Positions 49,110-60,959 of a stretch of DNA of 64,000 nucleotides are shown in pieces. Position numbers and translations under genes: made by a program. Location: the NCBI GenBank assembly GCA_902806565.1, contig CADCXA010000016.1, positions 930,001-994,000 on the forward strand. Reading direction: 5' to 3'. The DNA is from Hypoxylon rubiginosum. Its lineage: Eukaryota; Ascomycota; Sordariomycetes; Xylariales; Hypoxylaceae. Every line of letters starts with the position of its first letter. The first letter of the stretch is position 1. The notes under the pieces are model-generated. The model saw nothing but the letters and a program-made list of their open reading frames with translations, searched no databases and was not told where the DNA came from.

Positions 49110-51239
49110 TCAAGTAGTGGGAGTTGACAGTGGCCAGCTACGCCAGTCCTCCTGCAAGGTGCTACCCTCCCGTCGCTGGGGCCAGATTTCTCGGAAAATC
49201 ACCTCTAGAGGACGTGATCGGTCTGTGGTCACAATCTTCCTTACTCCACGAAAGTCCTCCTCGATACGTCTGCTAGCCCTTTCCCGCTCTTTCTTGTTGA
49301 TCTCCTGGGCCATCAGAACTTGGCCCGAACCATCTCTTGGCATACGCACGACTTTCCAGGAGCGGCCAAGCATGGAGATGTATTTTTCGAGCTCGAAATA
49401 TATTCTACCGTTGGGGGTAAATGGAAAATTAGGGTCGACGAGGCGTATCTCAAGCTTGTCCAGTGGAATTATATTGTGGCGTTCCTTCGTTTCGGATATG
49501 GCTTTGAAGATGGCTAACGCAAGACTGTCATCTACAGCGCTGTTGATGAACATATCTTGAGCTTGTTTTTTTCTTAAATCCTCCATCTGAAAAAAGGCAG
49601 CCCGCAACAACTCCCGGCGGACAGTTTCAGCGGTTGAGACATGAGCAAAGGATGGGTCCTCATTCCAGCTCCACGTCGGATTTAATAAACCACCGTCTCG
49701 CGACGGGTCCATCTTTAAAGACAGATGTTGTAGTTTTGGTAAGGTGCCTAGCTCTCTGTAGAGAGCACTCTCGGACGAGTCTCCCTTAGAACGGCGGACT
49801 ACCAAGGTCAAATTCTTCAGAAGGGGGCATCGTTCTCGGATCTGTGCAATGTTTTGCGCCGTAAGGTCATGTTGCGTCGTAAGGCGGTCGAAGTCTATCC
49901 TAGGCTCTAACCAAAGTGTCCGTAGGCCTGGCCCTAAGACCCAATCGAGAGAAAAGTGATGCTGCCAATTTGTTATTTTGAGGGTGCTCAATCTCGGCAA
50001 ACTCTGAAGGAACCTTTCAAGTAAGAGACAGTACTCGACTGGACCAATAACCGGTAGTGCTAGAGGTTCCAGGCTGAGAGATAGGGTTTCTAGCGACGGG
50101 AAACTATGCTTGTTTACCAGCGTTTCAAGAGCTGACTGTGTAACCTCGCTATCGAGCTTGAGGGTCCGTAGAGCAGTGAAGTCAGTATGCGCGCCCCAGT
50201 CGTCTATATCTTGCCCACCTATTGGATGGTCGTCTGAGCCACACAGCTGTAGGCATGATAGCGAGCCTTTTTGTCGTGGGCCTGCTCTGGGTATAGGCAG
50301 ACTTTCCCATCGCGGACGGAAGGAGGAATGCCATTCACCGTGCTGAGTGGTTTGGCAACTATGCATACCGCTGACGTGGACCTCCTTTATGTTGGGTGTT
50401 ACTCCAGCTACTAGACGGAAAATAGCGCCAAGGTGATGAACAGGTACCCAGTGTCGGAAATTATATAAATCTCGCTCTCCCGTTCGGATGTTTATGCTAT
50501 GAAGACATGGTGAGGTGATGAGCATGAGCTCGTGTTGATCCATTTTCATCGGCGTAGAGCCTAGGCAGCGGAGCCTGAAGGAGTCGACGTGAAGCCTACA
50601 TACTGGCTGGTGCTCGTGTAAAGCTTCAAGCAAACACGGCGGGAATTGAGTAGAGCATTGGTAGATAACATCGCTCAGCATAGGTAGTTGCCTGATCAGG
50701 TTGGCTAGCGGTCGCCATTGCTCATCGAACGGGTACGTGACTTCGCCATATGATGAATCAGGTACAAAGGCTGAATGGCGAATGTTGTCGAGAACGTCGA
50801 CGCCAGTATGCTTGTCAAAACGGGTGCGCAAAGGGTCTTCATCATTTTCGCGCTCAAGGTCTGGTACGTAGGCCAATGTTCGTATAAGCTTAGGTTGCTG
50901 ATACCCGAATCCTGTTAACTCTGTGTTGCGCCAGCCTGGGCCGTATATTACTAGGCGTCGAACGTGGTTTAGAGCTCCAAAGAGTTTTAGATGGTTGATG
51001 TACTGTTGCAAGTTGGGTTGGGGTTTGTCTCGTTCATTCACGAAGACCTTGATGGTGCGGAAGAGAAAAATTGCAGCTACGGCGTAGCTGTTCTTGCTGG
51101 TACTCGCGAGATTGACGAGGCTCAATGGATGGGTGACATAGAGGAGTTCGCAGATCTGTGCTTTAAGCTCCGGGAGCAGGGTCGTCCAAGTTGGTGCAGG
51201 TATTCCTGGTCCCCGTTCCTTTGTGCCTAAGCACTTCAT
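49110..51239 (-). CDS. F-box domain protein, single exon
   Basis: 709-aa protein. Residues about 15-60 (PTWTTLLPELKAQICELLYV..LVNLASTSKNSY..AAIFLFRTI) match the F-box pattern of fungal proteins: a Leu-Pro-x-E-Leu start and a late Leu-Ala-x-Thr/Cys stretch. The F-box binds Skp1 in SCF ubiquitin ligases. The rest has widely spaced leucine-rich segments such as LRTLKLDSEVTQSALETL and LPRLSTLKITNW, consistent with a degenerate LRR substrate platform. The end is a basic helix rich in Lys/Arg/Glu. No membrane helix is seen. The target is unknown; such genes expand rapidly in ascomycetes. The gene starts 611 bp from the divergent aldolase gene. Confidence 0.85.
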   Translation of the reverse strand: MKCLGTKERGPGIPAPTWTTLLPELKAQICELLYVTHPLSLVNLASTSKNSYAVAAIFLFRTIKVFVNERDKPQPNLQQYINHLKLFGALNHVRRLVIYGPGWRNTELTGFGYQQPKLIRTLAYVPDLERENDEDPLRTRFDKHTGVDVLDNIRHSAFVPDSSYGEVTYPFDEQWRPLANLIRQLPMLSDVIYQCSTQFPPCLLEALHEHQPVCRLHVDSFRLRCLGSTPMKMDQHELMLITSPCLHSINIRTGERDLYNFRHWVPVHHLGAIFRLVAGVTPNIKEVHVSGMHSCQTTQHGEWHSSFRPRWESLPIPRAGPRQKGSLSCLQLCGSDDHPIGGQDIDDWGAHTDFTALRTLKLDSEVTQSALETLVNKHSFPSLETLSLSLEPLALPVIGPVEYCLLLERFLQSLPRLSTLKITNWQHHFSLDWVLGPGLRTLWLEPRIDFDRLTTQHDLTAQNIAQIRERCPLLKNLTLVVRRSKGDSSESALYRELGTLPKLQHLSLKMDPSRDGGLLNPTWSWNEDPSFAHVSTAETVRRELLRAAFFQMEDLRKKQAQDMFINSAVDDSLALAIFKAISETKERHNIIPLDKLEIRLVDPNFPFTPNGRIYFELEKYISMLGRSWKVVRMPRDGSGQVLMAQEINKKERERASRRIEEDFRGVRKIVTTDRSRPLEVIFREIWPQRREGSTLQEDWRSWPLSTPTT

Positions 51240-51402
51240 TGCTAGTATCCCGTCTGCTTTGTCGGCTCTTTCGTATTAGCTGTGGTAGTAGGTATTATTA
51301 ACAAGAGAAGCCGACTCTCGTCTCAAAACCGTAGCTCGTGACAATGCTCCGAAAAGGAGAGCAGTGATTTCACGAGGTGATTGGGGGAAAACGTATTTGG
51401 TG

Positions 51403-51434
51403 TGTTGATTGGTTGATCGGTTGATCGGTTGAAC
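51403..51434. repeat. 8-bp tandem repeat, four units
   Basis: TGTTGATT, GGTTGATC, GGTTGATC and GGTTGAAC in direct series, in the middle of the shared promoter. Confidence 0.85.
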
Positions 51435-51797
51435 GTTTTGCGAAGGAGAAGAAGGAAATTAAAAAGAAAAATAACGGTTTGTAATTATCACAAAACGCGC
51501 CAAAATTTCCTGAACATTCACAAACAAACCCGCACGGAAGGGGCAGCTCGGACGTTAGTGGGTCTTTCGGAGCAGCAACGCCGTCGTATGGGGCCTCCGG
51601 GCGGTACCTATGCTAAGGCAAGTACCTAACGCCTAGTGCGCACCTGCAACTAACTCATAAAACCCCGCCAATCTAAAGACCCCGAAAAAGCAATCCCCTC
51701 ATTCCATCCAAAAGTTGATTATGACGTTGTCGATGGGGAATTGGGTTGTCACCGATGTAGTAGCAACATAGGTTTATGTATCTACCCGCCATGAACA

Positions 51798-51817
51798 ATT
51801 ACCTAGGAGGTATCTAA
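51798..51817. repeat. 20-bp dispersed repeat, copy B
   Basis: Identical to 32230-32249 and followed by GGAACAAGCT, against ACAAGCT at copy A. Confidence 0.8.
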
Positions 51818-51850
51818 GGAACAAGCTCGTAAGCTTGAAATCCGCTGGCT

Positions 51851-52917
51851 ATGGCGGCCAGATCGAGCTCCATCCTCCGGCGCGCTCTACTCTATGGTAA
51901 GGGCCATACATACCTACATACATATCCCCAACTCCTTTACCTAGCGTACCAATTTCGCCTGGCCTCCCCGAGCTTCGCTAACCACGGCGCAAAGTCCCGG
52001 CATCATCGCCGCGTATGCTCACCAAGTCCCTCGGGCTCGCCGCCGACAACATCACCTACGACCTCGAGGACTCAGTGACGCCCGCCGCGAAGCCCGAGGC
52101 GCGCGCGGCGCTCCGCACGCACTTGGGCGACCTCCCCTCGCGACCCCCCTCCGTCTCCGAGCTCGCCGTCCGCATTAATGCCGTCTCGACCCCGTACGCG
52201 CTCGACGACCTCGCCGCCCTCGCGCCCTTGCCCCGCGTCGACGCCGTCGTGCTGCCCAAGGTGAACGGCGCCAGCGACCTAACCTTCCTAACCGACGCGC
52301 TGCGGCACCTGGCGCCCGAGCGCCACGACCCGTCGAGCCCCCGCTACGACCCCGTCAAGATCGTGGCGCTGATCGAGTCGGCGCGCGCCGTCACGGACCT
52401 GCGGGAGATCTGCGCCGCGACGCCGCTGCTCAGCGGCCTGATCTTCGCGGCCGAGGACTTCGCCCTCGACCTGTCCATCACGCGGACCCCGGGCCTGGCC
52501 GAGTTCCTGTACGCGCGGTCCGCCATCGTGACGGCGGCGCGGGCCGCGGGCCTGCCCAGCGCCGTCGACCTGGTATGCACTTCCTACAAGGGGGACGAGG
52601 GGCTGGCGCGGCTGGACGAGGAGTGCCGGGGCGGCAAGGCCATGGGCTTCAACGGCAAGCAGTGCATCCACCCCTCGCAGGTCGAGACAGTGCAGCGGCT
52701 CTTCGCGCCCTCGGAGAAGGAGGTCGAGTGGGCCGTGAGGTGCACTGTCGCGGACGAGAAAGCCGCGAGCGCGGGTAGAGGAGCGTGGACCCTGGACGGG
52801 ATGATGATCGATGCCCCTGTTGCTGGTAAGGCGAGGGCGATCGTTGACAAAGCTCGCAGATGCGGTATGGATGTTGATGGCTTACGAGACAAATGGAAGC
52901 ACCAAGAACCTGAATGA
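51851..52917 (+). CDS. HpcH/HpaI aldolase, citrate lyase beta-like
   Basis: TIM-barrel C-C lyase of the CitE/CLYBL group; CLYBL proteins act on malyl- or citramalyl-CoA in mitochondria. Exon 1 is 51851-51896 and exon 2 is 51995-52917, with a 98-bp intron. The joined protein is 322 aa, usual for the family. [19 protein letters not shown] is the conserved start, formed across the splice. Then come [26 protein letters not shown] (metal-binding Glu), [12 protein letters not shown] and [10 protein letters not shown]. The N-terminus is short and basic, which could target mitochondria, but a long presequence is not seen. Exon 2 is strongly G+C rich at third positions, unlike the genes either side. 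The stop is 78 bp from the stop of the convergent neighbour. Confidence 0.92.
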
Positions 52918-52995
52918 ATGAAGTATGAACACGATGAATCTTGAGTGTCCACACATTGTGGTGCGATACTCGAATATTGGGATACAGTACATGTA

Positions 52996-55918
52996 TCAGA
53001 ACCATGAGTATTGATTTGGACGCCAAAAGCTCAACATTTCAGAACGCTCTTCAAAACTTTCCCCCGGCTGCACAACAGAGCAGAACTCCCCGGTGTCACT
53101 AGTCCCGTACTGTGGGTGCCGTGCTTCTGAGTAGAAGTCTTTAGCTTGCTGCTCTATTATCGGGTCTCCTGGATTTGGATATGAAAAACTTAAGTTACTG
53201 GCTGGCTTGAGACTCGTCTCCTCTTCCGTGTAATAAATCGAAGGTTGCTCGTCAACTAGCTCTGTGTCGAACGCATAAGGATTTAATGCTATTTCGTCTT
53301 GGCCTGATCCGGAGTCTGGAATGGCACTATCGTATGCATAAGATTGTAGCTGGGATTCCCCTTCTATTCTAGTGATGAACTCAGCCATACTCTCAGGCAC
53401 GTGTGACTTCGATATCGAGTCTCTTCGGTATGATCCTCCATTTAAATCCTCTTCTAGTTGATTTACGTATATGGGCGAGTTTATACTTAGCCTAGATGGA
53501 ATACTGCGGTTTCCTATGACCATGGCCGATGGTGTCCTCTGTGGTATCCATGTTCTTGCGTCAAGTGAAGGCAGAGTTTGTTCGATATTGCTAGAAGGTT
53601 CGGATAACGAGGTAGTACTTTGAACCGGTTCATGGTTGTCTCGTATATCGCCGTTATAGCGCCCAGCAGGCGAAGTTTGTGATACGGCCATTGCTGTATT
53701 GGTTGAAGAACTATTCTGCTCAGAATGATGGACGTCTTGGGTGCTAGCATGTGTTATCGAAATGGAGTCGCTTTTACTAGGCGGAATAGGGGGAGGTGGC
53801 ATCGCATCTCTAGAAGCCACTGAGGTTCGATCACCCATCTCTTCTCTCTGTTTCTCTTGGTTCAGATTCGCCTGCGTGTCAACTGAATTGGGGCTTCGGT
53901 GCCTGGATGATGCCTGGGTGCCTAGCATGCTCGGAGTCTGACTATTTTGCCCTGGGTCGCCCTTCTCGATAGGTGCAATGCGAAGTCCCCTGGCAATCCG
54001 CTGGCGATCAACTTTTGGAACATTGCTAGGTGTTTGTAAGCCTGGGCCTTCCTGAGATCTTGATCTCTGATGATCTTCTCTTATCTGATCATTAAGTGAC
54101 ATGGAATCAACTCCATGTTCACGTCTCCGTTCAGGTGTGAAAGAGTTCCCCCTTGGCTGGTCTAAGCGGTTCGGAGGATCATCGGTCATCATAGCTTGGT
54201 CCCGATACTTGACCTTGAGGGATTTGTTGAAATTATGATGTGGATCGCGATGGTCGTCCATCAATTGCGTGCAGTGAGCGTCTGGAAGACTCGTCTCGAT
54301 TATTCGTCCCGTGCCTTGCTCAGTAAAACGATCATCGTATGCAGGTATGCCAGTATCGCGAAAGACACCAGTCGCAATTATTTCTCTCCTAATTGGTTCA
54401 GGAGTTGACGTCCACACTGAACCTGATATGCTCGGGCTTGTCCTATCCCATTTCGTATTAATACGAGGTGAGTACCGACTGCTAGACCATGTGAAATAAG
54501 TGGTGTTTTTGTCTGACTCCTGCTTACTACCAGTATATCCATGGAAGTCTACGCTGGAAGCCCCGATAGTCTCGTCGCGAGGTATTTGATAGTACTTAGG
54601 ACTTGGACGGTGGTTCGATGGCGGTGACTTAGAGAGCTCTCGTAAACGTTCGGTCCTAAACTGTCTACTAAGACGTTGCGAGTCGATGTAATCATTGAGA
54701 GTACCTGAACTCTGACGTCTGGGCTTGCGATTATCTCCATCAGCCCTAGATGGTAAGAAGAAGGTAGAAACTTCTTCCATTTCTCGGTCCTCCCGTCGTT
54801 TCTCCCTCTGGCGTGATTTGGATACTGCCTTCGGCTGATGGCTTCTTTTTTGGTGCTTTAGAAACTGCATTTCAGAGAAGGCTAGATCGGAGACTATTCG
54901 CTATCAGGCTTTCTGCAACCTGAGTACCCTCATAGCAAGGTACTTACTAGGTTGTTTCTTCGACGTGCGCCCGTTGTCGAACAGACCAGGCTTGAGGTGT
55001 GGTTGCACCTAGACGCTTGTTAGACAAGCACTATTAGCACGACACACGACACTGGGTCCTTACTGTGATGCGGTCGTTTAGCACAGCGCCGGAGGTAAAA
55101 TTATTCACGACATTCTTACTAGACGCCATGGATTTCTTCTTCTCGGACTTCTTGCGTTTCTTTTTTTGGTGGTCGCCATGGTTTGCGTCGTTTTCTTCTC
55201 CGCGATGCCGTTTCTTCTTCCCCGTTTCGTACTTGTCCTCCCTAGTCTTGCGCCTTGATCTCTTCTCGAAGTTCACTGGTTCATCTATGTGAGACGTGGT
55301 TGACGAAGCGTCCAGATGCTCTAGACCCGCCTCTCCCAAAGGACCGACTAGCGGAATGTTTCCATATTTCCGTCGAGCGGATTCGGGGTCGTGTTTAAGG
55401 GGCATCGTGGAATTTTCAAAACCACTGATGAACGAACTATCGCTGGGAGCAGCCCACCTTCGCGTAGACTTCCTTGCATCTCCTAGACCTAGTCCCTGGA
55501 GAGGACCTGATTGGCGCATGCTGTCGCTAGGAAAGACGTGACGAGGTCTCCATCCCGGATCTGCATGTCTAGAATGTTTATTGTATGGGGAGGTCGCAGC
55601 ATGGTGTCTAGGTAGATGGCCGTTGTCTACCACTTCACCCTGTTCACCCCGATTTCCCTGCGACCTTCTAGGTTCGGGGTGGGGGCGCTGTCTTGCATTC
55701 TGCTCTAGCCAGTTCTCGACGACGTCGTAGCGGGTTTGCGCCTGCGATGCTCCCTTTGGGTCTGCTAAACTAAAATCGTCTTTGTGATGCTTGCGCCAAT
55801 GTTTCAGACGTGACCTATCATCGGGTATCTCATAGGAGTTCCTCTGCCCATGTGACTGGCTATGGCGAAGGTGATGCGAAGAATGACGCGGAAGTCGTGA
55901 GGCCTCTCCGTGGCCCAT
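52996..55918 (-). CDS. Large disordered fungal protein, three exons
   Basis: Exons: 55064-55918, 55008 to 54948, and 52996-54881; introns are 55 and 66 bp. The joined protein is 933 aa. The N-terminal 285 residues are His/Arg/Ser rich with a Lys-rich block (KKKRHRGEEND..KKKRKKSEKKK) that resembles a nuclear localisation signal. The short middle exon gives VQPHLKPGLFDNGRTSKKQP, followed by FSEMQFLKHQKRS. This PGLF-NGR and FSEM-FL junction is the most conserved-looking part and agrees with fungal proteins of unknown function that I recall. The remaining 600 residues are Ser/Pro/Gln-rich low complexity, ending SFWRPNQYSWF. The function is not known. An upstream in-frame Met at 56095 is possible; 55918 (MGHGEASRLPRH) is preferred. 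Confidence 0.78.
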
Positions 55919-58900
55919 CTCAAAATAGGAGTTGAAACGGCAAAGAGCTCCTGAGACAAAGCGAAGAGCACTGTATCTAGAGGGAAGTTCTGCACATTGC
56001 AAGCCCAAGCTATAGATTCGTAGATCTTGTTCCCCAAGCAACGGAAGAGCAACTCTAGACGAGGTGAGATGGAACATAAGACAGGGTTTAAGCACGGTTA
56101 AAATACCCTAGCCGTTGTGGCATGTGGTAAGGCTTAGTTCAAGTTCAGGCCTACTAATGTAACGGCAATGACGTCCAAGTCATTAATAATCATTACTGTA
56201 CAATACATTGCGTATCGTAGAGAAGGAACCACCCTGACACCCTGACACCCTGCCACCGCACGCTGTTGTTCGTCTTTGGTTGGCTATCGAGACATATACC
56301 TATTAAGCCGTACCTACATACATCTATAAGTCACGAGAGAGTCATCTATGTATCCAAACGAAGGGATTGGATTGGATTTTCAGTATAACTACATGTACAT
56401 CATTACTAAATGAAAGTTGTAAATGTATACGTACCTCCTAAGGCGCTTGTCCGGATGCTCTGCCGAAAAACTTAACAACTCATTATTATCGCCCCTTTCC
56501 TTTTAAGGTCATGGATATTTTTATCTTGGGACCCAATCGATCTCAAATTGTTTATTGGCGTTTCTTGGAAAGCTTCTGGAAGTCTTGATACCCAACAACA
56601 CGCCCCGTGATTCTATATTTAGACCTCAGATGGGCCTGACTGGTGCTTGGCTTGCTTGGCTTTCGTTAGACATGTCCAAGTAAACCACATCTTACGTCCA
56701 GTTTACCTGGGAATGGTGTGAAGAAGAAAAGAAACGCGCCAAAGCATGCGACGTATGTAAGAGCCGCATGCATTATTGCTTGGCAATGTCGTGTGCATTG
56801 TACGAAGAGCTTCAATCTCAAGACGTCAGAGAAACGACGCCAAGAAAGCCCCTGATTGCCCCTGGATTTGGAACTTGGGATATGCAATTGGTCCGTGCCA
56901 CTTCTTACTCCTACGCACGTACTCGTACCTCTCGTACCTCTCGTCCCCTTACCTGGAAAAATTAGTAGGGCTTCGTTATGTTAAGTCTTTCCCGCCTTGC
57001 ACTCGGTACCGTGCTCAATTAGAGTCTTGAGATATTATACCACACGTCAAGCATCTATTTGTCATTCAACCGGACCTGAGATGTTTCACCAGTAGGCAAT
57101 CTCGTCAGCTTGAGGTCTAGAGCCTATGTAGGGAATCGGGGAACCTGGCCCGGCCGACGATAACTCGCCAGAAGACAACCCGAGGTACATACCATACAGC
57201 CCTATGCAACTGCGTACTTACCTCATTACAGTACGTGGACAAAAATGATTTTCCTGATGGATTCGGCAGATGCCTTAATCACTGCAGTCAATGATCGACT
57301 GCGACCCTCCACGGTCTGCATGCGACGTCACATCCCACATGCAAACAAGCATTTGGGTTCGCGGAACGCATCTTGTATCGAATCTCAACCGACCAGCCCG
57401 ACCAGCCCGACCTACACTATCGGGTCCCATTCGGCGTTCTCGTTGGTATCCATTTCATCTATCCAGGCAGCCCAGGTTGACCATAATCTTTTTTTACTCC
57501 ACGTATTATCCTACACTACATCTGAGTAACGATGCTTAGCCAGCTGAACGTTGTGTATACCTCCTCCATAACTGAATATAAAGCGCCCAGTTGGTCTTGT
57601 TTGGATATTCCCCTAGAATTTAGGGGATTATGTAAGTGTAATTATTATTCAGCAATGGTTCCAGGTTCCAAGGTTATCACGTTATCACATGACAACTCCA
57701 GAATGCGAACGATAAGTCGGCAGTCTGTCTACACAGTAGAACCGCGGTCTTCCTCTCATCTTAACAGCAATAAGAGAAGAAAAAGGTATTATATTAGCTA
57801 CCACACAACCTTAGCGTCGTCCAAAAAAACCCCCATTCCAATCAATGAGACGAAAATCATAATGCAACCTTCAATATTCAAGGCATGCACCCCGGCCTAC
57901 GCTATTTCGACGTTTCACTTGCATCCACGACTTCAATGTAGCACGTTAGCATCCTTGCCTGTCTCGCATCGAACCGGGGTATATCCAATACCATCAATAC
58001 CGCTAGACTTCTCGGAGCTCTACCGCATTACGCACCTTGATAGATACTCCAATAGACACCGTTAGGACACCTCCATCAGTAACCTAGTAACCTAGTAGAG
58101 ACATGGCCGCTTCTTAACTGTTAACGCCAGCTATACAGGGTCTAGCATTATGGATAAGCCCGTGACGAATATGGAGAGCTCTCACACTACCTAGCCAAGC
58201 AAGTCAGCCTTTCTGTTTTGAGTTGACATCTTGCAGCAATTGGTCGATCATAGATGCCGAGAGTCCAAAAAGAGTCACCCTTGCGCCACTACCGCTACGC
58301 TATAGATTTGCGCCTATTCTCATGCTATCGATCGCGTTACAGCTATTTAAGGCTCGGTAAGTCTTAGCGATCGCTCTGTGCTATGTAGGGCTTGACGGAC
58401 ACTAAGCTGAGGGTGGATTGCGAACAGACTATATACCAGCCATTTTTAGCTTCTCGCAGGGATCACGAAACCGTGCGTATTCAACATCGCTACCTCAAGC
58501 GCAAAATGTGAGACTTTGACAACTGCGATCAGCCGCACCTGGCAGGAAAAGGCGGTTGCGGAGTATAGTCTATAGTCTAGTCGAAGGACATTCTTCCGCA
58601 GATCGTCCTGCAAGTAGCTACACCTCCTCCTGGTGCATTGTGTCGAGTCTCGACAGCTCGGACCACTCGAAAGCAACCATGTCCCTAGTTGCTGGTGTTC
58701 CCCTTTGGGATGGGCCGACTTAGCAACTATTCTGGCACATGTGGTTTGTGCTGCGTGGAGTCTCATGCTGCCTCCCCAGAACACTTCGAGCTCATTTTCA
58801 CCTCCTCTGTTTGATGCTTGTTTTGAAGCCAACCCTGCTTGGCTCCCTCTTTTTATATCCTCTCTAGGACCGAAATGGGTGTACACTCATCTAGACCCGC

Positions 58901-59529
58901 AGCTCAAGGGCCTCTCGGGATGACTCGACGATGTTGTATAAATCAGACGGGATCGAAGACATGGATCTCCTCCATTTCTCCTTCTAGCCAGCAGGTCCTG
59001 ATTCATTCGTGACGAGAGCGGCTCCGGTATACCTATAAACCCTGACGACCCTTGCCTTGACAGCCACTGGATATCATAAATTCATAACCCTGTCATCTTT
59101 ACCCAGACCAGTCGCTTCTTTCCCATATTACCCACGCCCGTCGACTGTATCCTGGAATTTACGACCCATCTAAACGAAAAAAAAAAAAAAACCTTGCAAC
59201 GTTGGCCACTACGCACCCTTAGCGACTGCTCGACTTAAAGAATACGACAGCATATTGTGTATCTAGGTATGTTCTCTATATTGCTTTTCCATCTTCTACA
59301 GAATACTGTTCGTGCGTCTCCTTTCACATATATAGAGCATCTAAAGATAAAGGTGGCTCGCCCAAGCCCAGGAAACTCCTGTGTCCCCTGCTCTCTAAGG
59401 GACTTCGCTGTTCTCCGTCTATATAGACACTCTATCAGCCTTGAACATTTTTTTTTTCTTGGATATGGAACGATTATTAAGACCTATCAACATAGATTCG
59501 CATACCAATACAACAGCACTTCAGCGGCA
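55919..59529. other. 3.6-kb intergenic region
   Basis: Divergent upstream region of the disordered protein and the RRM gene. Frames of 146 (58446-58886, minus) and 177 codons (57532-58065, plus) exist, but they lack recognisable motifs and are not called. There is a triple 8-bp repeat ACCCTGAC (56231-56254). The 350 bases before 59530 are CT-rich with an A-run near 59180 and probably form the RRM gene's leader. Confidence 0.55.
56231..56254. repeat. 8-bp tandem repeat, three units
   Basis: ACCCTGAC, ACCCTGAC and ACCCTGCC in direct series. Confidence 0.85.
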
Positions 59530-60312
59530 ATGTCTAGCAAATTATTTATCGGGTAAGATACACTAAATCCATCTGGTTTGGCTCGTTCACCAGGCTAACT
59601 ATTTTTTTTTCTCTATCAGCGGGCTCGCCTGGCACACCGACGATGTCACCCTCAGACAGAAATTCGAGGAATTTGGTCCTGTAGAAGAAGCTGTACGTGC
59701 ACAGCAAATACCTAGGACCGAAAAGACTATAACTAACAAAGCTGGGGCTAGGTCGTCGTTAAAGATAGGGACACTGGCCGAAGCAGAGGCTTTGGCTTTG
59801 TCCGATACGTGAACGAGGCAGATGCGCAGAATGCCATTACTGGCATGAACAACGTCGAGTATGATAGTATTCTCTGTCGCTTAAGATCTTCTCTAATGGG
59901 GGGTATAAACAGATTCGATGGACGATCTATCCGCGTCGACAAGGCATCCGACACCGGCCCTCGAGGCGGGAGTGGACGAGGCGGCTCATACCCATCCAGG
60001 GGCGGTGGCTATGGACAACAACCTCAGATGCCTTATGCCGCGGGCCAGCCTGTTGCGTACGGAATGCCGAACCCGATGATGTACCAACCGACTTACGGAC
60101 GCGGCGGTTACCCACCGCAACAGGCCTACGGGACGCCCCCACCTCAAGGTAAGGAAAATTTGAGCAGCTTATTCCAATATAAAAGAGCTCCAACTAAACA
60201 AACTTCTACAGGCTATGCACCCTACGGGTATGCAGACCCGCAGCAGCAACAAGGCCAACAGGGGCAACATCCACAGCAGCAGCAGCCTCAGGGGGGACAG
60301 CCACCATACTGA
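59530..60312 (+). CDS. Glycine-rich RRM RNA-binding protein
   Basis: Small RNA-binding protein, 179 aa, of the GRP/Rbp16-like kind. Five exons: 59530-59552, 59620-59692, 59752-59858, 59913-60148 and 60212-60312, with introns of 54-67 bp. One RRM spans about residues 4-80. RNP2 is KLFIGGLAW, RNP1 is [10 protein letters not shown], and the domain closes with [11 protein letters not shown]. Intron 3 is 54 bp with no stop in frame, so retention would insert 18 residues near the end of the RRM. The tail is Gly/Gln/Pro/Tyr rich ([18 protein letters not shown], then a Gln-rich end), of the low-complexity type that forms RNP granules. Cold or stress regulation is usual for the family but not shown here. 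Confidence 0.93.
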
Positions 60313-60959
60313 CCGAACTGGCTCGAGGACCATGGGTCCAAATTAAAGAAGCCAGCAGAGTTTCCGCAGGGAAATCCAATCTCTTTTGTTCGGGCAACTT
60401 GGACTCCGCGCTCTTTCGTAGGCACAATAAGTGCCCAAGCGGTCCAGCCCCCCCACAAACGATTTCATCAAAAAATTATGCGTAGCACTTCTAAACTAGT
60501 AGCTCGCCTTATGACAATCTCTTTTCAATTCTTATACTCTATGGCCTGACTCCCAATTGAGATCAAGCCATATCTCATACCATGTATATACGTTCGTTTT
60601 TTTTCCTTCCATATTTTCTATTTATGACTATAAATGAGTTATACGACGGACGTGACACAACCGCCTTGTCATTTAACATGACCTGGTAAAATGGCTGGGG
60701 GGAAAAGTTGCTAAGAGGACTAAGATTTGCACTCTTAGGAGGGAGGAAGGGGGAAGGGAGTCCATTGAAAAAAATAAAAAAGGGGGTAAGCCGGTTAAGT
60801 CAGGTAGCCTTCGGTGAGAGGGGCAAAAGGGGTTGATGTCGGCAGACTATGCCAACGCAGTTATGATCATCTATTCTATCTCTTTACTAAAACCCTGATT
60901 CTAAAGCTGTCATATGCTCTCAATGCGGGGAACGTCTTCCCGTTCTCCAAGTGCTCGAC
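60313..60959. other. Convergent 3' intergenic region
   Basis: 647 bp between the stops of the RRM and ChaC genes. AT-rich stretches near 60470-60640 suit 3' UTRs and polyadenylation on both strands. No gene seen. Confidence 0.65.

Larger units (their letters stand above)
51240..51850. promoter_or_regulatory. Divergent promoter region of F-box and aldolase genes
   Basis: 611 bp between two outward-reading starts. It holds four 8-bp units related to GGTTGATC (51403-51434) and the second copy of a 20-bp dispersed repeat (51798-51817), the latter only 33 bp before the aldolase ATG. Confidence 0.6.

Noticed and set aside
57532..58065. 177-codon plus-strand frame
   Set aside because: No recognisable motif, ordinary intergenic composition, no sign of codon bias. 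A short-lived chance frame is more likely.
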